Below, piece by piece: positions 50,463-61,501 of a stretch of DNA of 64,000 nucleotides. Source of the stretch: Zophobihabitans entericus (GTDB lineage: Bacteria; Pseudomonadota; Gammaproteobacteria; Enterobacterales; Orbaceae); NCBI RefSeq assembly GCF_011745665.1, contig NZ_CP050253.1:1897418-1961417 (forward strand), read 5' to 3'. The translations under genes and the position numbers were made by a program. Below the pieces are notes generated by a model. That model saw only the letters and a program-made list of their open reading frames with translations, made no database searches and was not told the origin of the DNA. Position 1 is the stretch's first letter, and each line of letters starts with the position of its first letter.

Positions 50463-51698
50463 TTAGCCTATTTTAGGGGAATGTTGTTTCCATTGTTCGA
50501 CCGCTTTTACCCGGCGACGATGTAATTCGGTTTTAATATCTTTATCTTTATATCCATCAGAGATTACGTCTTGTACCGGAACTTGTTTAGCAACAAGATA
50601 GACATTACGCAGGTAGTCTGCTTGCGGATAGGGCTGATTTTCCCAGCCTGTGCGCCCTAATGAGTCTGCTTTACTGGATAGGACTAATTGCTCTAAGTTG
50701 TGTGGATTACGCCAGACATCTAATGAATCAAGTAAATTAACTAACGTATTACTACGTAGCTGATCAATGGTATGGACGATATCGTGATACTGGCAAATAC
50801 GTAGCGCAGCATCGCGATAAGAATTAGGGATTTTAAATCGTTCACAAAGATTTTTAATCAAAGGCATTGCCGCAGGACCGTGCCCATGATGATGTGGCCA
50901 TCTAGATGGTGGAGTCAAACCTTTACCTAAATCATGACACAGAACAGAAAATCGAACTTCCAGTTCATCAGTGAGTAAAGCTGCCTGTTTTAGAGATAAC
51001 ATGGTATGAATACCTGTGTCTATTTCAGGATGCCATTTGGCTGGCGCAGGGACACCATATAAGTTATCTATCTCTGGGAATAATACTTTTAGTCCATGAC
51101 ATTCACGCAGCACTTCAAAATAAATTTGTGGATCTTGAGTACGTAACGCCTTTTCCGTTTCTCGCCAGACACGTTCAGGCGTCAGATGAGATAACTCTCC
51201 CTGCTGAACAATTTCTGTCATTAAAGTCATGGTTTCTGGTGCGATAGTGAATCCTAAATGATAAAAACGTGCCGCAAAACGGGCAACTCGTAGAACTCTT
51301 AAGGGATCTTCACGAAAAGCGAGGGAGACATGGCGTAGAATTTTAGCGTTTAAATCGGTAACACCATGATAAGGATCGATGATCTTACCCTGAGCATCCT
51401 GCGCAATAGCATTAATTGTCAGATCTCGACGGATTAAATCTTGATCTAAAGTGATCTCTGAGCCGAAATCACAAATGAACCCAGTATAGCCTTTGCCTGA
51501 TTTACGTTCAGTTCTGGCTAAGGCGTATTCTTCACCTGTCCTTGGGTGTAAAAATACCGGGAAGTCCTTACCAACTTGAATATAACCTTGCTGTAATAAC
51601 TGTTCAGGTGTGCTACCAACTACTACCCAATCTTTTTCTGTAACGGGTAAGTTGAGCAGGGCGTCTCTGACTGCTCCTCCAACAAGGTAGATATCCAT
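50463..51698 (-). CDS. cca: Multifunctional CCA-adding enzyme
   Basis: 411 aa (E. coli 412). It adds or repairs the CCA end of tRNAs from CTP and ATP. The N-terminal nucleotidyltransferase motif [10 protein letters not shown] and DFPVFLHP region, and the [10 protein letters not shown] motif, are intact. The C-terminal HD domain (HDLGKG ... HHHGHG) gives the phosphatase/phosphodiesterase activity of the gammaproteobacterial form. Its ATG overlaps the ygiM stop by one base (TAATG). It lies beside tRNA genes. Confidence 0.96.
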   Translation of the reverse strand: MDIYLVGGAVRDALLNLPVTEKDWVVVGSTPEQLLQQGYIQVGKDFPVFLHPRTGEEYALARTERKSGKGYTGFICDFGSEITLDQDLIRRDLTINAIAQDAQGKIIDPYHGVTDLNAKILRHVSLAFREDPLRVLRVARFAARFYHLGFTIAPETMTLMTEIVQQGELSHLTPERVWRETEKALRTQDPQIYFEVLRECHGLKVLFPEIDNLYGVPAPAKWHPEIDTGIHTMLSLKQAALLTDELEVRFSVLCHDLGKGLTPPSRWPHHHGHGPAAMPLIKNLCERFKIPNSYRDAALRICQYHDIVHTIDQLRSNTLVNLLDSLDVWRNPHNLEQLVLSSKADSLGRTGWENQPYPQADYLRNVYLVAKQVPVQDVISDGYKDKDIKTELHRRRVKAVEQWKQHSPKIG

Positions 51699-52321
51699 TA
51701 ATTCATCCAGCGATCTTTCTTACGGCGACGAGGCATGATAATTGGTAAAATTAGACCAAGAAGCAGACCACCACCAGCAACAAGTCCACCATATAAGAAC
51801 CAGGTTAGAATCAAACTTTGACGTTTTTCATCTAAATGATTGTTAAGTGAATCAATTTCTTTTTCAAGTGCGATAACTTGTAATTTTAAATCTTGATTCT
51901 CTGTTGTCAGGTTGCTAATTGTTGTTTCTGAGACAGAGACAGCATTTCTTAAGTCAGCAGTGGTATTTAAGTGATTATCACTGGTATTAGCAATTTCTTG
52001 TTTTAGCGTTTCAATTTGTTGCTCAAGTTCAGGAATACGAACTTTTAAACTTGGTAGATCGCTTAAAGCACTACTTTCTATCCAGGCGACTCGGCCACGT
52101 GCATCTCTAATTTGAGTAAATTTACCATCTGCACTGACTTCTAAAACGGTGACTTTCTCACCTGCATTTAAAGTACCAGACAGACCATATTGTACGCTTG
52201 GTCCTCTTCTTAAGAATGTAGAGAGATCATCAGACACATATTTTTCTGCTGCTAACACAGTTCCTGCTGTTAGTGTTGAACTAACCAATAAAAGTGTGGT
52301 TAAGAGTTTATTTATTTTCAT
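51698..52321 (-). CDS. ygiM: SH3-domain membrane protein YgiM
   Basis: 207 aa (E. coli 206). A signal peptide precedes a bacterial SH3 domain (about residues 30-85; [15 protein letters not shown]). Then come a coiled coil (about 95-165), a transmembrane helix and the conserved C-terminal KDRWMN. The start at 52321 is the first ATG; a TTG 8 codons earlier is open. The function is unknown. The ygiM-cca order is the same as in E. coli. Confidence 0.9.
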   Translation of the reverse strand: MKINKLLTTLLLVSSTLTAGTVLAAEKYVSDDLSTFLRRGPSVQYGLSGTLNAGEKVTVLEVSADGKFTQIRDARGRVAWIESSALSDLPSLKVRIPELEQQIETLKQEIANTSDNHLNTTADLRNAVSVSETTISNLTTENQDLKLQVIALEKEIDSLNNHLDEKRQSLILTWFLYGGLVAGGGLLLGLILPIIMPRRRKKDRWMN

Positions 52322-52423
52322 GTTGATTTGATTCTTAAGTGACAATTAAATTGAACAAGATAATAGCATAATTTGTTGATAATAGTAAAAATATCAAAGT
52401 ATATTCTCTTTTTGTTCTCTACC

Positions 52424-52453
52424 CGTTATAAATCTGTTATCTTACCGTTATAT
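52424..52453 (+). promoter_or_regulatory. Repeated CGTTATA half-sites before moaC
   Basis: CGTTATAA (52424-52431) and CGTTATAT (52446-52453) are 22 bp apart, and the second equals one half of the ModE box at 18236. No inverted partner half is present, so ModE binding would be weak or of another type. Confidence 0.25.
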
Positions 52454-52480
52454 TTGTTTAATAATTGATGAATATTAATA

Positions 52481-52963
52481 ATGACTAATCAAAAACTTAC
52501 TCATATTAACCAGCATGGTGAAGCTCATATGGTTGATGTATCGGATAAGCAAATTACGTTCCGTGAGGCCAGAGCTGAAGCATTTATTTCTATGCGGGCA
52601 GAGACTTTACAAATGGTTTTAAATAATCAGTTAAAAAAAGGAGATGTACTGGCAACTGCACGTATTGCGGGTATTCAGGCTGCTAAAAAGACCTGGGATT
52701 TGATTCCTTTATGTCATCCGCTGTTACTTAGTAAAATAGAAATTATGATTGAACCGGATCTTAATAAGCAACAAATTAGGATTGAGTCGTTATGTAAGTT
52801 ATCAGGACAAACTGGCGTAGAGATGGAAGCACTGGTCGCTGCATCAACGGCGGCATTAACAATTTATGATATGTGTAAAGCGGTACAAAAAGATATGGTG
52901 ATTACTCAGATACGTTTATTGACTAAGACCGGTGGTAAATCAGGTGATTTTCGGGCGGATTAA
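52481..52963 (+). CDS. moaC: Cyclic pyranopterin monophosphate synthase
   Basis: 160 aa (E. coli 161). MoaC turns the MoaA product 3',8-cyclo-GTP into cyclic pyranopterin monophosphate in molybdenum cofactor synthesis. Motifs [12 protein letters not shown] (about residues 67-78), [12 protein letters not shown] and the C-terminal [10 protein letters not shown] are intact. It starts an operon moaC-moaD-moaE; moaA and moaB are not in the window. Confidence 0.96.
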   Translation: MTNQKLTHINQHGEAHMVDVSDKQITFREARAEAFISMRAETLQMVLNNQLKKGDVLATARIAGIQAAKKTWDLIPLCHPLLLSKIEIMIEPDLNKQQIRIESLCKLSGQTGVEMEALVAASTAALTIYDMCKAVQKDMVITQIRLLTKTGGKSGDFRAD

Positions 52964-52965
52964 CT

Positions 52966-53211
52966 ATGATTAAAGTATTATTTTTTGCTCAGATAAGAGA
53001 AATTATTGGTGAAAGTAGTCTGGAATTACAAGCTCAAGGTCAGTCGATCTCCGAATTATTGCGGAATTTAAGCCAGCGTAATAGCCGCTTTGCTTTAGCA
53101 CTACAAGATAAGAAAGTATTGTGTTCTGTTAATAAAGTATTAGTTGATGAGCTATACATTATTCAGGATGGAGATGAAGTTGCATTTTTTCCTCCGGTAA
53201 CAGGTGGTTAG
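52966..53211 (+). CDS. moaD: Molybdopterin synthase small (sulfur-carrier) subunit
   Basis: 81 aa ubiquitin-like protein. The C-terminal Gly-Gly (FFPPVTGG) receives the thiocarboxylate that donates sulfur to precursor Z. It lies 2 bp after moaC and one base before moaE's start. The length is usual for the family. Confidence 0.95.
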   Translation: MIKVLFFAQIREIIGESSLELQAQGQSISELLRNLSQRNSRFALALQDKKVLCSVNKVLVDELYIIQDGDEVAFFPPVTGG

Positions 53212-53212
53212 A

Positions 53213-53656
53213 ATGAATCGTATCGTTGTTAATTGTGAACCATTTGACGTTAATGAATTGTATCAATGGCTTTCAAGTTGTCCGCAAGATGGAGCGATTG
53301 TTACATTTACCGGGAAAGTAAGAAAGCTTGAATCTGAGACGATCAGCCTGTTTCTTGAACACTATGCCGGGATGACAGAAGCCGTTCTTGAGAAGATTAT
53401 TCAACAGGCCAGAGCACGCTGGAGTTTAAATCGGGTTGTAGTGATTCACCGAATTGGTGAAATTCAGGCTAATGAATCGATCGTATTTGTTGGTGTGAGC
53501 AGTGCTCATCGGACTGATTCTTTTGCAGCAGCAGAATTTATTATGGATGTCTTAAAAACAGAAGCCCCATTTTGGAAGCGTGAAAAGACACCAACAGGAG
53601 AGAGCTGGGTAGAAGCAAAAAATTCTGACCAGGAATCCTTGAAAAAATGGCAATAG
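53213..53656 (+). CDS. moaE: Molybdopterin synthase large (catalytic) subunit
   Basis: 147 aa (E. coli 150). With MoaD it converts cyclic pyranopterin monophosphate to molybdopterin. The catalytic lysines are in PFWKREKTP, and the Arg-rich VVIHRIGE and GVSSAHR segments are conserved. The ATG at 53213 is chosen (AGGTGG upstream); a GTG three codons earlier is open. Confidence 0.96.
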   Translation: MNRIVVNCEPFDVNELYQWLSSCPQDGAIVTFTGKVRKLESETISLFLEHYAGMTEAVLEKIIQQARARWSLNRVVVIHRIGEIQANESIVFVGVSSAHRTDSFAAAEFIMDVLKTEAPFWKREKTPTGESWVEAKNSDQESLKKWQ

Positions 53657-53760
53657 CCCTTATTTTATATGACAGAAGATTAATAAAATTTCTGTAGTAC
53701 GTTTAACGTTATCATGGCATAATTGCCAATGAAGTTGTTTTTGCATGAGGGGTTTTTTAG

Positions 53761-54459
53761 ATGAACAATTATTCACCTAATGGTTCAATTGTTGAACAAA
53801 CAGGTAGTAAAATTCAAACATATATGAGCCATGTATATGGTTGGATGAGTGTTGGTTTATTATTAACTGGTTTAGTTGCCTGGTACGCATCAGGTAACTA
53901 TACGTTGTTAAATATGTTATATAAAGGTATGTGGGTATTATTAATTGCCCAGTTAGGTTTAGTGTTTGTATTATCAGGAATGGTAAACAAATTATCTGGT
54001 TCGGTCGCAACCGGCTTATTTATGCTTTACTCTGTTTTAACGGGATTAACCTGTTCAATTTACTTCCTGGTTTATACCGGTGAGTCAATTGCAAGTACGT
54101 TCTTTATTACAACAGGTATGTTTGCTGCGTTAAGTATTTTTGGTTATACCACAAAACGTGATTTATCAGGTTTAGGTAGCTTCTTATTTATGGGATTAAT
54201 CGGGATTGTTCTGGCGTCTCTGGTAAACTTATTCCTGCAAAGTGAGCCACTAATGTGGGCTGTAACTTATATTGGTGTGTTTGTATTTGCTGGTTTAACT
54301 GCTTATGATACACAAAAATTAAAGAATATTGGTGAACAATTACCTACTGATGATTCTAACGTATTCCGTCGTTATGTTATCTTAGGTGCATTAACATTAT
54401 ACTTAGACTTTATTAACCTATTTATCATGTTACTTCGTATCCTTGGTAACAGAAGATAA
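53761..54459 (+). CDS. yccA: Bax inhibitor-1/YccA family membrane protein
   Basis: 232 aa with seven transmembrane segments. BI-1 signature residues (YDTQKLK; YLDFINLFIMLLRILG) lie near the C-terminus. E. coli YccA and YbhL/YbiO-type relatives modulate FtsH proteolysis or ion leak. GAGGGG lies 9 bases before the ATG. It is monocistronic with a strong terminator. Which paralog it matches is less certain than the family. Confidence 0.88.
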   Translation: MNNYSPNGSIVEQTGSKIQTYMSHVYGWMSVGLLLTGLVAWYASGNYTLLNMLYKGMWVLLIAQLGLVFVLSGMVNKLSGSVATGLFMLYSVLTGLTCSIYFLVYTGESIASTFFITTGMFAALSIFGYTTKRDLSGLGSFLFMGLIGIVLASLVNLFLQSEPLMWAVTYIGVFVFAGLTAYDTQKLKNIGEQLPTDDSNVFRRYVILGALTLYLDFINLFIMLLRILGNRR

Positions 54460-54475
54460 TCAGAATTTAAGTAAT

Positions 54476-54505
54476 AAAAAAGCATCCATTTGGATGCTTT
54501 TTTTA
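54476..54505. terminator. Bidirectional terminator between yccA and gloA
   Basis: AAAAAGCATCC-ATTT-GGATGCTTTTTTT is an 11-bp stem with runs of A and T either side, between convergent genes. Confidence 0.93.
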
Positions 54506-54521
54506 TATCTATCTAATTTGA

Positions 54522-54929
54522 TTAGGCACTAAGTGCTTTACTCGCCTGATCGTCCTGAATTAATTCAATCTTATATCCGTCAGGATCTTCCACAAAGGCG
54601 ATGATAGTTGTACCACCTTTAACCGGACCTGCTTCACGAGTCACTTTACCGCCTGCTTTTTTGATATTTTCACAAGCGACAGCAACATCTTCAACACCTA
54701 GAGCAATATGACCAAAAGCATTACCGTGCTCATATTCTGAAACACCCCAGTTATAGGTTAGTTCGATAACAGAACCATGAGCCTCATCAGTATAACCAAC
54801 AAAAGCCAGAGAATATTTATATTCAGGATTTTCATCCCGACGTAGCACTCGCATACCAAGTACTTTAGTGTAAAAATCAATAGAGCGGTTTAAATCACCG
54901 ACTCGAATCATGGTATGCAATGTTCTCAT
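54522..54929 (-). CDS. gloA: Lactoylglutathione lyase (glyoxalase I)
   Basis: 135 aa (E. coli 135). It isomerises the methylglyoxal-glutathione hemithioacetal to S-lactoylglutathione. The four metal ligands are visible: His5 (MRTLHTM), Glu in [10 protein letters not shown], His in GHIALGV and Glu in YKIELIQ. AGGAAGAG precedes the ATG. Methylglyoxal detoxification fits the triose-phosphate-yielding sugar-acid pathways here. Confidence 0.96.
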   Translation of the reverse strand: MRTLHTMIRVGDLNRSIDFYTKVLGMRVLRRDENPEYKYSLAFVGYTDEAHGSVIELTYNWGVSEYEHGNAFGHIALGVEDVAVACENIKKAGGKVTREAGPVKGGTTIIAFVEDPDGYKIELIQDDQASKALSA

Positions 54930-54948
54930 TTCTCTTCCTTATTTTGAA

Positions 54949-55461
54949 TTATTGACTATCTTTAATTTGCTGTTGATTTAACATGTAACGAGGTGAAGCA
55001 TTAATTTGCTTACCGTTAGTAACTAAACGGACTTCCTGACCAACATAGAATTGATTAGCTGTTGCTTTTTGTACTAAAACGACAGTCCCACCATTTTCCT
55101 GTTGGACTTCAAGTTCTACCGCATTCACCTGGCTGACTTCATCTTCAACTGCTCCACCAACAACAGAACCGGCAATAGCACCTGTAGCAATAGCTAATGA
55201 ACGACCAGAACCACTACCAATAGTATTACCTAAAAATCCACCTAAAATAGCACCACCCAGAGAACCGACAACATTATTGTTTGAACCTGATGTAGCATTA
55301 GTTTGTAATTTAACCGGACGGACAGAGGTGACTGTGCCGTAGCTAACGCGTTGTGCTTGTTTGGCCTGATCAGCGGTATAAACGTCACCTGAGTAAATAT
55401 CACTGTTACGACAGCCTGCGAGTACAGCAACAACAATAGCAAGTGCGACAAATTTTTTCAT
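54949..55461 (-). CDS. slyB: Outer-membrane lipoprotein, SlyB-like with glycine zipper
   Basis: 170 aa. Lipobox LAGC (Cys about residue 17), then a glycine-rich zipper segment (LGGAILGGFLGNTIGSGSG, about residues 69-87) and a conserved C-terminal beta region (YVGQEVRLV). This is the SlyB/PCP family of outer-membrane lipoproteins that stabilise the envelope under stress. It lies 19 bp upstream of gloA on the same strand. Confidence 0.85.
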   Translation of the reverse strand: MKKFVALAIVVAVLAGCRNSDIYSGDVYTADQAKQAQRVSYGTVTSVRPVKLQTNATSGSNNNVVGSLGGAILGGFLGNTIGSGSGRSLAIATGAIAGSVVGGAVEDEVSQVNAVELEVQQENGGTVVLVQKATANQFYVGQEVRLVTNGKQINASPRYMLNQQQIKDSQ

Positions 55462-55622
55462 GATTTTCTATTCCTTATTAAAAACATATCCCTATGTGAA
55501 AGACAGCATATTCCTAATTTCTAGTTTATGACAATCTCTTTTTACAATTTTAGCGATAGATGTTAATTTTCCAAGTGTTTTTAAGTATAATTGAGTGAAT
55601 TATATTAGTCAGGATGGTTAAC

Positions 55623-55898
55623 ATGTTAGCATATACACGGAATATATTTATTACCTCACTTACAGCGCTATTTCTATTAACTGCATGTGATAATGATAAA
55701 CCTCAGTTACAAAATGGGGGTGATTCAGCCTCAATTCAAGTCTCTGTACCCATTTCAACTTCTGAAACTGATGAGGCAGAATTAAATTCTCAAAACGTGG
55801 CAGATGAATGTCTTGATATTAATGAAGCAAATTCAACACAGACAGACTCTACAGTGAAGTTAGGTGCTCAGGCCGGCTTTAGTTGTTCACTGGATTAA
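55623..55898 (+). CDS. Small hypothetical lipoprotein
   Basis: 91 aa from the ATG at 55623 (AGGA 8 bases upstream; an ATG at 55614 is too close to that site). A signal peptide ends in lipobox LLTAC (Cys about residue 22), then a polar Ser/Asp-rich tail with two further Cys. I do not recognise the family. It lies 30 bp before seqA in the same direction and may be cotranscribed. Confidence 0.65.
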   Translation: MLAYTRNIFITSLTALFLLTACDNDKPQLQNGGDSASIQVSVPISTSETDEAELNSQNVADECLDINEANSTQTDSTVKLGAQAGFSCSLD

Positions 55899-55928
55899 TA
55901 TTACACATTATAAAAAAGAGAACAGATA

Positions 55929-56459
55929 ATGAAGACAATTGAAATTGATGATGAACTTTATCATTATATTGCCAGTCAGACACAGCACATTGGTGAAAGT
56001 GCCTCAAGTATTTTACGTCGCTTATTAAAATGTGAAACGACAACTGTACCGTCAATGGTCGTAGCTAATGTAGCTTCCCAGACATCAATAAAACTGCCTG
56101 CTACCTCATTACTTTCACTAATTCATCACAGTAATTATATTGATGAGAAGAAAACAGTGAATCGTTTTCTAATGCTGTTGTCAGCACTTTATCAGGAAAA
56201 TAGCTCTCGTTTTTCTTTAGCCGCAACGTCATTACATGGTAGTAAAAGACGATATTTAGCGACAGATGAAAAGTCACTCATAGATACGGGTAATAATACT
56301 AAGCCTAAAGCGATACCTGATACACCTTACTGGGTGGTTACTAACAATAATTCAGCACGTAAGAGCTATATTCTGAAAACGATTATGGATAATATGGAAC
56401 TCTCCCCATCAATTATTACTACGGTACTTGATAATTTTATTGCTAAGGCTGGTGAGTGA
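55929..56459 (+). CDS. seqA: Negative modulator of replication initiation SeqA
   Basis: 176 aa (E. coli 181). The N-terminal multimerisation domain (MKTIEIDDELYHYIASQT) and the C-terminal hemimethylated-GATC-binding domain (FSLAATSLHGSKRRYLA; PYWVVTNNNSARKSYIL) are both present. SeqA sequesters newly replicated oriC and so implies Dam methylation in this organism. Its TGA overlaps the pgm ATG by one base (TGATG), as part of a seqA-pgm operon like that of E. coli. Confidence 0.96.
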   Translation: MKTIEIDDELYHYIASQTQHIGESASSILRRLLKCETTTVPSMVVANVASQTSIKLPATSLLSLIHHSNYIDEKKTVNRFLMLLSALYQENSSRFSLAATSLHGSKRRYLATDEKSLIDTGNNTKPKAIPDTPYWVVTNNNSARKSYILKTIMDNMELSPSIITTVLDNFIAKAGE

Positions 56460-58099
56460 TGACACAAAAACATAATCGGGCAGGGCAACCGGCGCAAGCT
56501 GAAGATTTAATCGATGTCAGCCAGCTGATAAAAGATTACTATGATTCTCAGCCTGATGCTAGTGATGCCAGTCAATTAGTGATTTTTGGTACATCTGGTC
56601 ATCGTGGTTCTTCCCATAGACAAACTTTTAATGAAAACCATATTTTAGCAGTAGCGCAAGCTATTGCTGATGTGCGTAAGCTACATAAAATTGATGGTCC
56701 TTGTTTTGTTGGTAAAGATACTCATGCTTTATCTGATTTAGCTCTACAAACTGTGCTGGAAGTTTTTGCGGCTAATCATATTGAAACTGTTATTGCTAAA
56801 GATCGTGGCTATACGCCAACACCAGTTATTTCTCACGCTATCATCACATATAATCAAAATCGACATGAACATTTTGCTGATGGAGTCGTCATTACACCGT
56901 CTCATAATCCACCGGAAGACGGTGGGATAAAGTATAACTGGATTAATGGTGGACCGGCTGATACGGTACTAACCAAAGCGATTGAACAAAGAGCTAATGA
57001 GCTACTACAAAATTCGCTTAATCAGGTCAAAAGAGTGCCATTAAAGCAAGCTCAGGAAAGTGGTTATATTCATGAGAAGCAATTTGAACAGGACTATATT
57101 AACGATTTAGTCAATGTAATTGATATTCAGGCTATTGCAGATTCTACCCTTAATATTGGTGTAGATCCACTTGGTGGAGCCGGGATCACCTATTGGCAAC
57201 AAATTCAGGATCAATATGGTTTAAATCTGAATATTGTTAACAATAAAGTAGACCCAACCTTTAGCTTTATGCATTTGGATCACGACAATGTTATTCGTAT
57301 GGACTGTTCAAGTGCTTATGCAATGGCAGGCCTATTGAAACATAAAAACCGTTTTGACTTAGCTTTTGGTAATGATACTGACTTTGATCGTCACGGTATT
57401 GTGACCCCGCAAGGGCTAATGAATCCAAATGCTTATTTATCCGTAGTGGCTAATTATCTGTTTCAGAACCGCCCGGACTGGAATGCCAATGTTGCTTTAG
57501 GTAAAACAGTGGTTACCAGTGCTATGCTTAATCGTGTAGCTGATTCACTTGAACGTGAATTTAAAGAATTCCCGGTTGGTTTTAAATGGTATTCTGAAGG
57601 GCTATTTTCAGGTGCTATTGGTTTTGCATGTGAAGAGAGTGCTGGTGCCTCATTCCTGCGCCATAACGGTAAAGTATGGACTACCGATAAAGATGGTATT
57701 ATTTTATGTCTGATTGCTGCTGAAATTATGGCTAAAACAGGACTAGACCCGCAGGAGCATTATAAGCAACTTACCGACCAGTTTGGTATCTCTTATTATG
57801 GTCGAATTCAGGCTCCGGCAACATTTGCTGAAAAACAAAAACTATCTAAACTTGATGCGAACCAAATAACAGTGAGTAAATTAGCTGGGGAAGAGATTCA
57901 ACAATCTCTTACTACCGCGCCAGCTAATGATGCACCAATAGGTGGCTTAAAAGTGATTACTGAAAATGGCTGGTTTGCTGCTCGCCCATCAGGGACAGAA
58001 GAAGCCTACAAAATCTATGCGGAAAGTTTTGTCAGTCATGACCATTTAAAACAATTAGAAGACGAAGCAGCTAAACTTATCTCAAAAGCTTTAAACTAA
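56459..58099 (+). CDS. pgm: Phosphoglucomutase (alpha-D-glucose-specific)
   Basis: 546 aa (E. coli 546). It interconverts glucose-1- and glucose-6-phosphate. The phosphoserine loop VITPSHNPPEDGG (about residue 145), metal site FGNDTDFDRHG and substrate loop RPSGTEEAYK are intact. I chose the ATG at 56459, which overlaps the seqA stop; a GTG one codon earlier is possible. Confidence 0.96.
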   Translation: MTQKHNRAGQPAQAEDLIDVSQLIKDYYDSQPDASDASQLVIFGTSGHRGSSHRQTFNENHILAVAQAIADVRKLHKIDGPCFVGKDTHALSDLALQTVLEVFAANHIETVIAKDRGYTPTPVISHAIITYNQNRHEHFADGVVITPSHNPPEDGGIKYNWINGGPADTVLTKAIEQRANELLQNSLNQVKRVPLKQAQESGYIHEKQFEQDYINDLVNVIDIQAIADSTLNIGVDPLGGAGITYWQQIQDQYGLNLNIVNNKVDPTFSFMHLDHDNVIRMDCSSAYAMAGLLKHKNRFDLAFGNDTDFDRHGIVTPQGLMNPNAYLSVVANYLFQNRPDWNANVALGKTVVTSAMLNRVADSLEREFKEFPVGFKWYSEGLFSGAIGFACEESAGASFLRHNGKVWTTDKDGIILCLIAAEIMAKTGLDPQEHYKQLTDQFGISYYGRIQAPATFAEKQKLSKLDANQITVSKLAGEEIQQSLTTAPANDAPIGGLKVITENGWFAARPSGTEEAYKIYAESFVSHDHLKQLEDEAAKLISKALN

Positions 58100-58120
58100 T
58101 TGAAATATAAGTAATATAAA

Positions 58121-58152
58121 AAAAGAAGCGGTATATGAGTACCGCTTCTTTT
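58121..58152. terminator. Bidirectional terminator between pgm and guaB
   Basis: AAAAGAAGCGGTA and TACCGCTTCTTTT form a 13-bp perfect stem around a 6-base loop, flanked by A and T runs. It serves convergent pgm and guaB. Confidence 0.93.
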
Positions 58153-58166
58153 TATTTGAGAATTGA

Positions 58167-59678
<1,512 letters not shown>

Positions 59679-59824
59679 TTATAGATTTTTACGTGAAATT
59701 ACCAGATTTTTTTATGGGAAATGTGAAAAATCTCAAAGTAAATTATTGAGAGGAGGTTAGCCAACCCCCTTACCTGAAGATTAATTTCTAGTTTTTATCA
59801 AATTAGTGACTTAACTTATACTGA

Positions 59825-60538
59825 CTAATAAATGAAGTGGCCAATATAGTTAACATCAATATTGCGGCTTAAAGAAAACTCATTTTTAAGCAGGTGATAT
59901 TCAATGCCGATAAATTCTTCAGTTTTTAAGTTAGCCTGACTAGCCCAGTTCATCATCTCCGATGGGCGAATAAATTTATGGAAGTCATGTGTTCCAATCG
60001 GTACTAAACGGGCGATATATTCGGCACCAACAATTAACATGAAGCGTGATTTATTATTACGATTAATTGTGGATAGAAACAGGTGTCCATCTGGTTTTAG
60101 AAGTGTTGCACAAGCCTGAATAATTGACTCCGGACTCGGGACGTGCTCCAGCATCTCCATACAGGTGATGACATCATATTTTTGAGGGTTATTCTGAGCG
60201 TGCTCTTCAACAGATTGTAGGATATATTGGATAGTTAGCTGATTCTGTGCTGCATGTGCCTTAGCTATATTTAACGAGGCTTCGGCCATATCCAGACCTG
60301 TGACAATTCCACCTTGTTTTGCCAGACTTTCGGTTAAAATACCGCCCCCGCAACCAACATCTAATATTTGTTTACCTGATAAATTGCCCGCTTTTTGTAA
60401 AACATAATCAAGGCGTAATGGATTGATTATATGTAGTGGCTTGAATTTACCCTTAGGGTCCCACCATTCTGCAGCCATAGCTGAAAACTTAGCAATTTCA
60501 TCCTGATCAATATTGGTTGAGGAGTAATTGAATGACAT
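59825..60538 (-). CDS. ubiG: Ubiquinone biosynthesis O-methyltransferase
   Basis: 237 aa (E. coli 240). It carries out both O-methylation steps of ubiquinone synthesis. SAM-binding motif I ILDVGCGGGILTESL (about residue 59) and MAAEWWDPKGKFKPLH at the N-terminus are characteristic. AAGGAC precedes the ATG. It shows the organism makes ubiquinone and so has some aerobic respiration. Confidence 0.95.
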   Translation of the reverse strand: MSFNYSSTNIDQDEIAKFSAMAAEWWDPKGKFKPLHIINPLRLDYVLQKAGNLSGKQILDVGCGGGILTESLAKQGGIVTGLDMAEASLNIAKAHAAQNQLTIQYILQSVEEHAQNNPQKYDVITCMEMLEHVPSPESIIQACATLLKPDGHLFLSTINRNNKSRFMLIVGAEYIARLVPIGTHDFHKFIRPSEMMNWASQANLKTEEFIGIEYHLLKNEFSLSRNIDVNYIGHFIY

Positions 60539-60572
60539 GTTTAGTCCTTTAATAATTTATTAAGTTCGTTCA

Positions 60573-61190
60573 TTAAGTACGAATGACATCTAAATAAGCA
60601 TGGAGTATCTGTGCTGTGAGTCCCCAGATAATATACTGTTTATAAGGATAAAAATAAACGGCATGAGAAGAACGAATACGCCACTCTTTTGGGTGATTAG
60701 GAAGTAAGTTAAATGGAAAATCATCTGCTGGTTTTGAACCTGACTGCATATGTGCAATTTGAGGAGGACTCGCCAGTAGCCAGGAAACTGGGACTGTAAA
60801 CACTTCAGCAACCTCATCCGGATTAATTTTTATATTCTCAGGATGGAGTATTTCTCCCATAACCGGAAAAATCTCCAGACCAAGTGCGGCATTAAATGAG
60901 GGTAAAATACCATGTACCAGAAGATCTTCGTCAGATAGCCCCAGTTCTTCACACGTTTCACGACAAGCCGCTGCAACAGGTGAACTATCAGAAGGTTCAA
61001 TTTTACCGCCCGGAAAGCTAATATCTCCTGGTTGCCAGACTAAAGTATAAGAACGTACCTGAAAAAGGAGATGAAGCTCCTGATCAACTTCCACCAGTGG
61101 AATAAATACCGCTGCTTTAGGTAGTGAAACTTTTGTCGTTTTCGTTTTAGTGCTCTTAAGACGAGAAATAATGTCTGATTTCGTTTTCAT
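60573..61190 (-). CDS. nudL: CoA pyrophosphatase-like Nudix hydrolase
   Basis: 205 aa from the ATG at 61190 (a TTG three codons earlier is open). The Nudix box GGKIEPSDSSPVAAACRETC followed by EELGL (about residues 72-96) matches GX5EX7REUXEEXGU. The upstream FQVRSYTLVWQPGDISFPGG is typical of the NudL/CoAse subgroup that splits CoA to phosphopantetheine and 3',5'-ADP. It lies 34 bp upstream of ubiG. The ribosome site is weak. Confidence 0.85.
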   Translation of the reverse strand: MKTKSDIISRLKSTKTKTTKVSLPKAAVFIPLVEVDQELHLLFQVRSYTLVWQPGDISFPGGKIEPSDSSPVAAACRETCEELGLSDEDLLVHGILPSFNAALGLEIFPVMGEILHPENIKINPDEVAEVFTVPVSWLLASPPQIAHMQSGSKPADDFPFNLLPNHPKEWRIRSSHAVYFYPYKQYIIWGLTAQILHAYLDVIRT

Positions 61191-61199
61191 AAATAACAA

Positions 61200-61501
61200 T
61201 AACAGTAGATTTTAGCTTAATACTAGTCCTGTTCGGTATTTTACACAATAGCATCTGATTATTCTAAAAGCTTTATCTTATTTGAAATAATAAAAATTCG
61301 CCTCATATTATCAATAAGTTAGCAAAATATTGGGTAATGAAAGGGATTATGGTTGAGGCAAAATACCTGTTTAAAATGATTATTTTTAAATAGATTGGAA
61401 GTCCAATGTAATGCCTCTTTACCTTGAAAAGATAACATGTTAGATTGCGCATTGGAATATAAATGTGTGTAATGTCACATTTTTGGAGTCCATTTTTTTA
61501 C
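61200..61501. promoter_or_regulatory. cyaA leader and divergent promoter region
   Basis: This region of about 300 bp has no supported gene. A possible -10 TATAAA (61458-61463) overlaps the left end of the CRP-like site at 61461-61482. That layout suggests repression when cAMP is high. GGAG at 61485 is 13 bases before the chosen cyaA ATG, a poor distance. Confidence 0.4.
61461..61482. promoter_or_regulatory. Near-consensus CRP site at cyaA
   Basis: AAATGTGT-GTAATG-TCACATTT matches the ideal CRP site AAATGTGA-N6-TCACATTT at 15 of 16 specified positions, with exact spacing. It lies 20 bases upstream of the likely cyaA start and overlaps a possible -10, as expected for negative autoregulation of adenylate cyclase by cAMP-CRP. 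Confidence 0.75.

Noticed and set aside
52346-52480. Molybdenum-cofactor riboswitch before moaC
   Set aside because: The 135-bp region is AT-rich with no extended conserved stems of that riboswitch class.
59751-59772. Terminator between ubiG and guaB
   Set aside because: The stem GAGGAGGTT/AACCCCCTT has an A-C mismatch and a wobble and no U-tract on either side.
61463-61501. Earlier cyaA starts (MCV... or MSHF...)
   Set aside because: They lie within a near-consensus CRP site, and the start at 61502 aligns residue for residue with E. coli CyaA.
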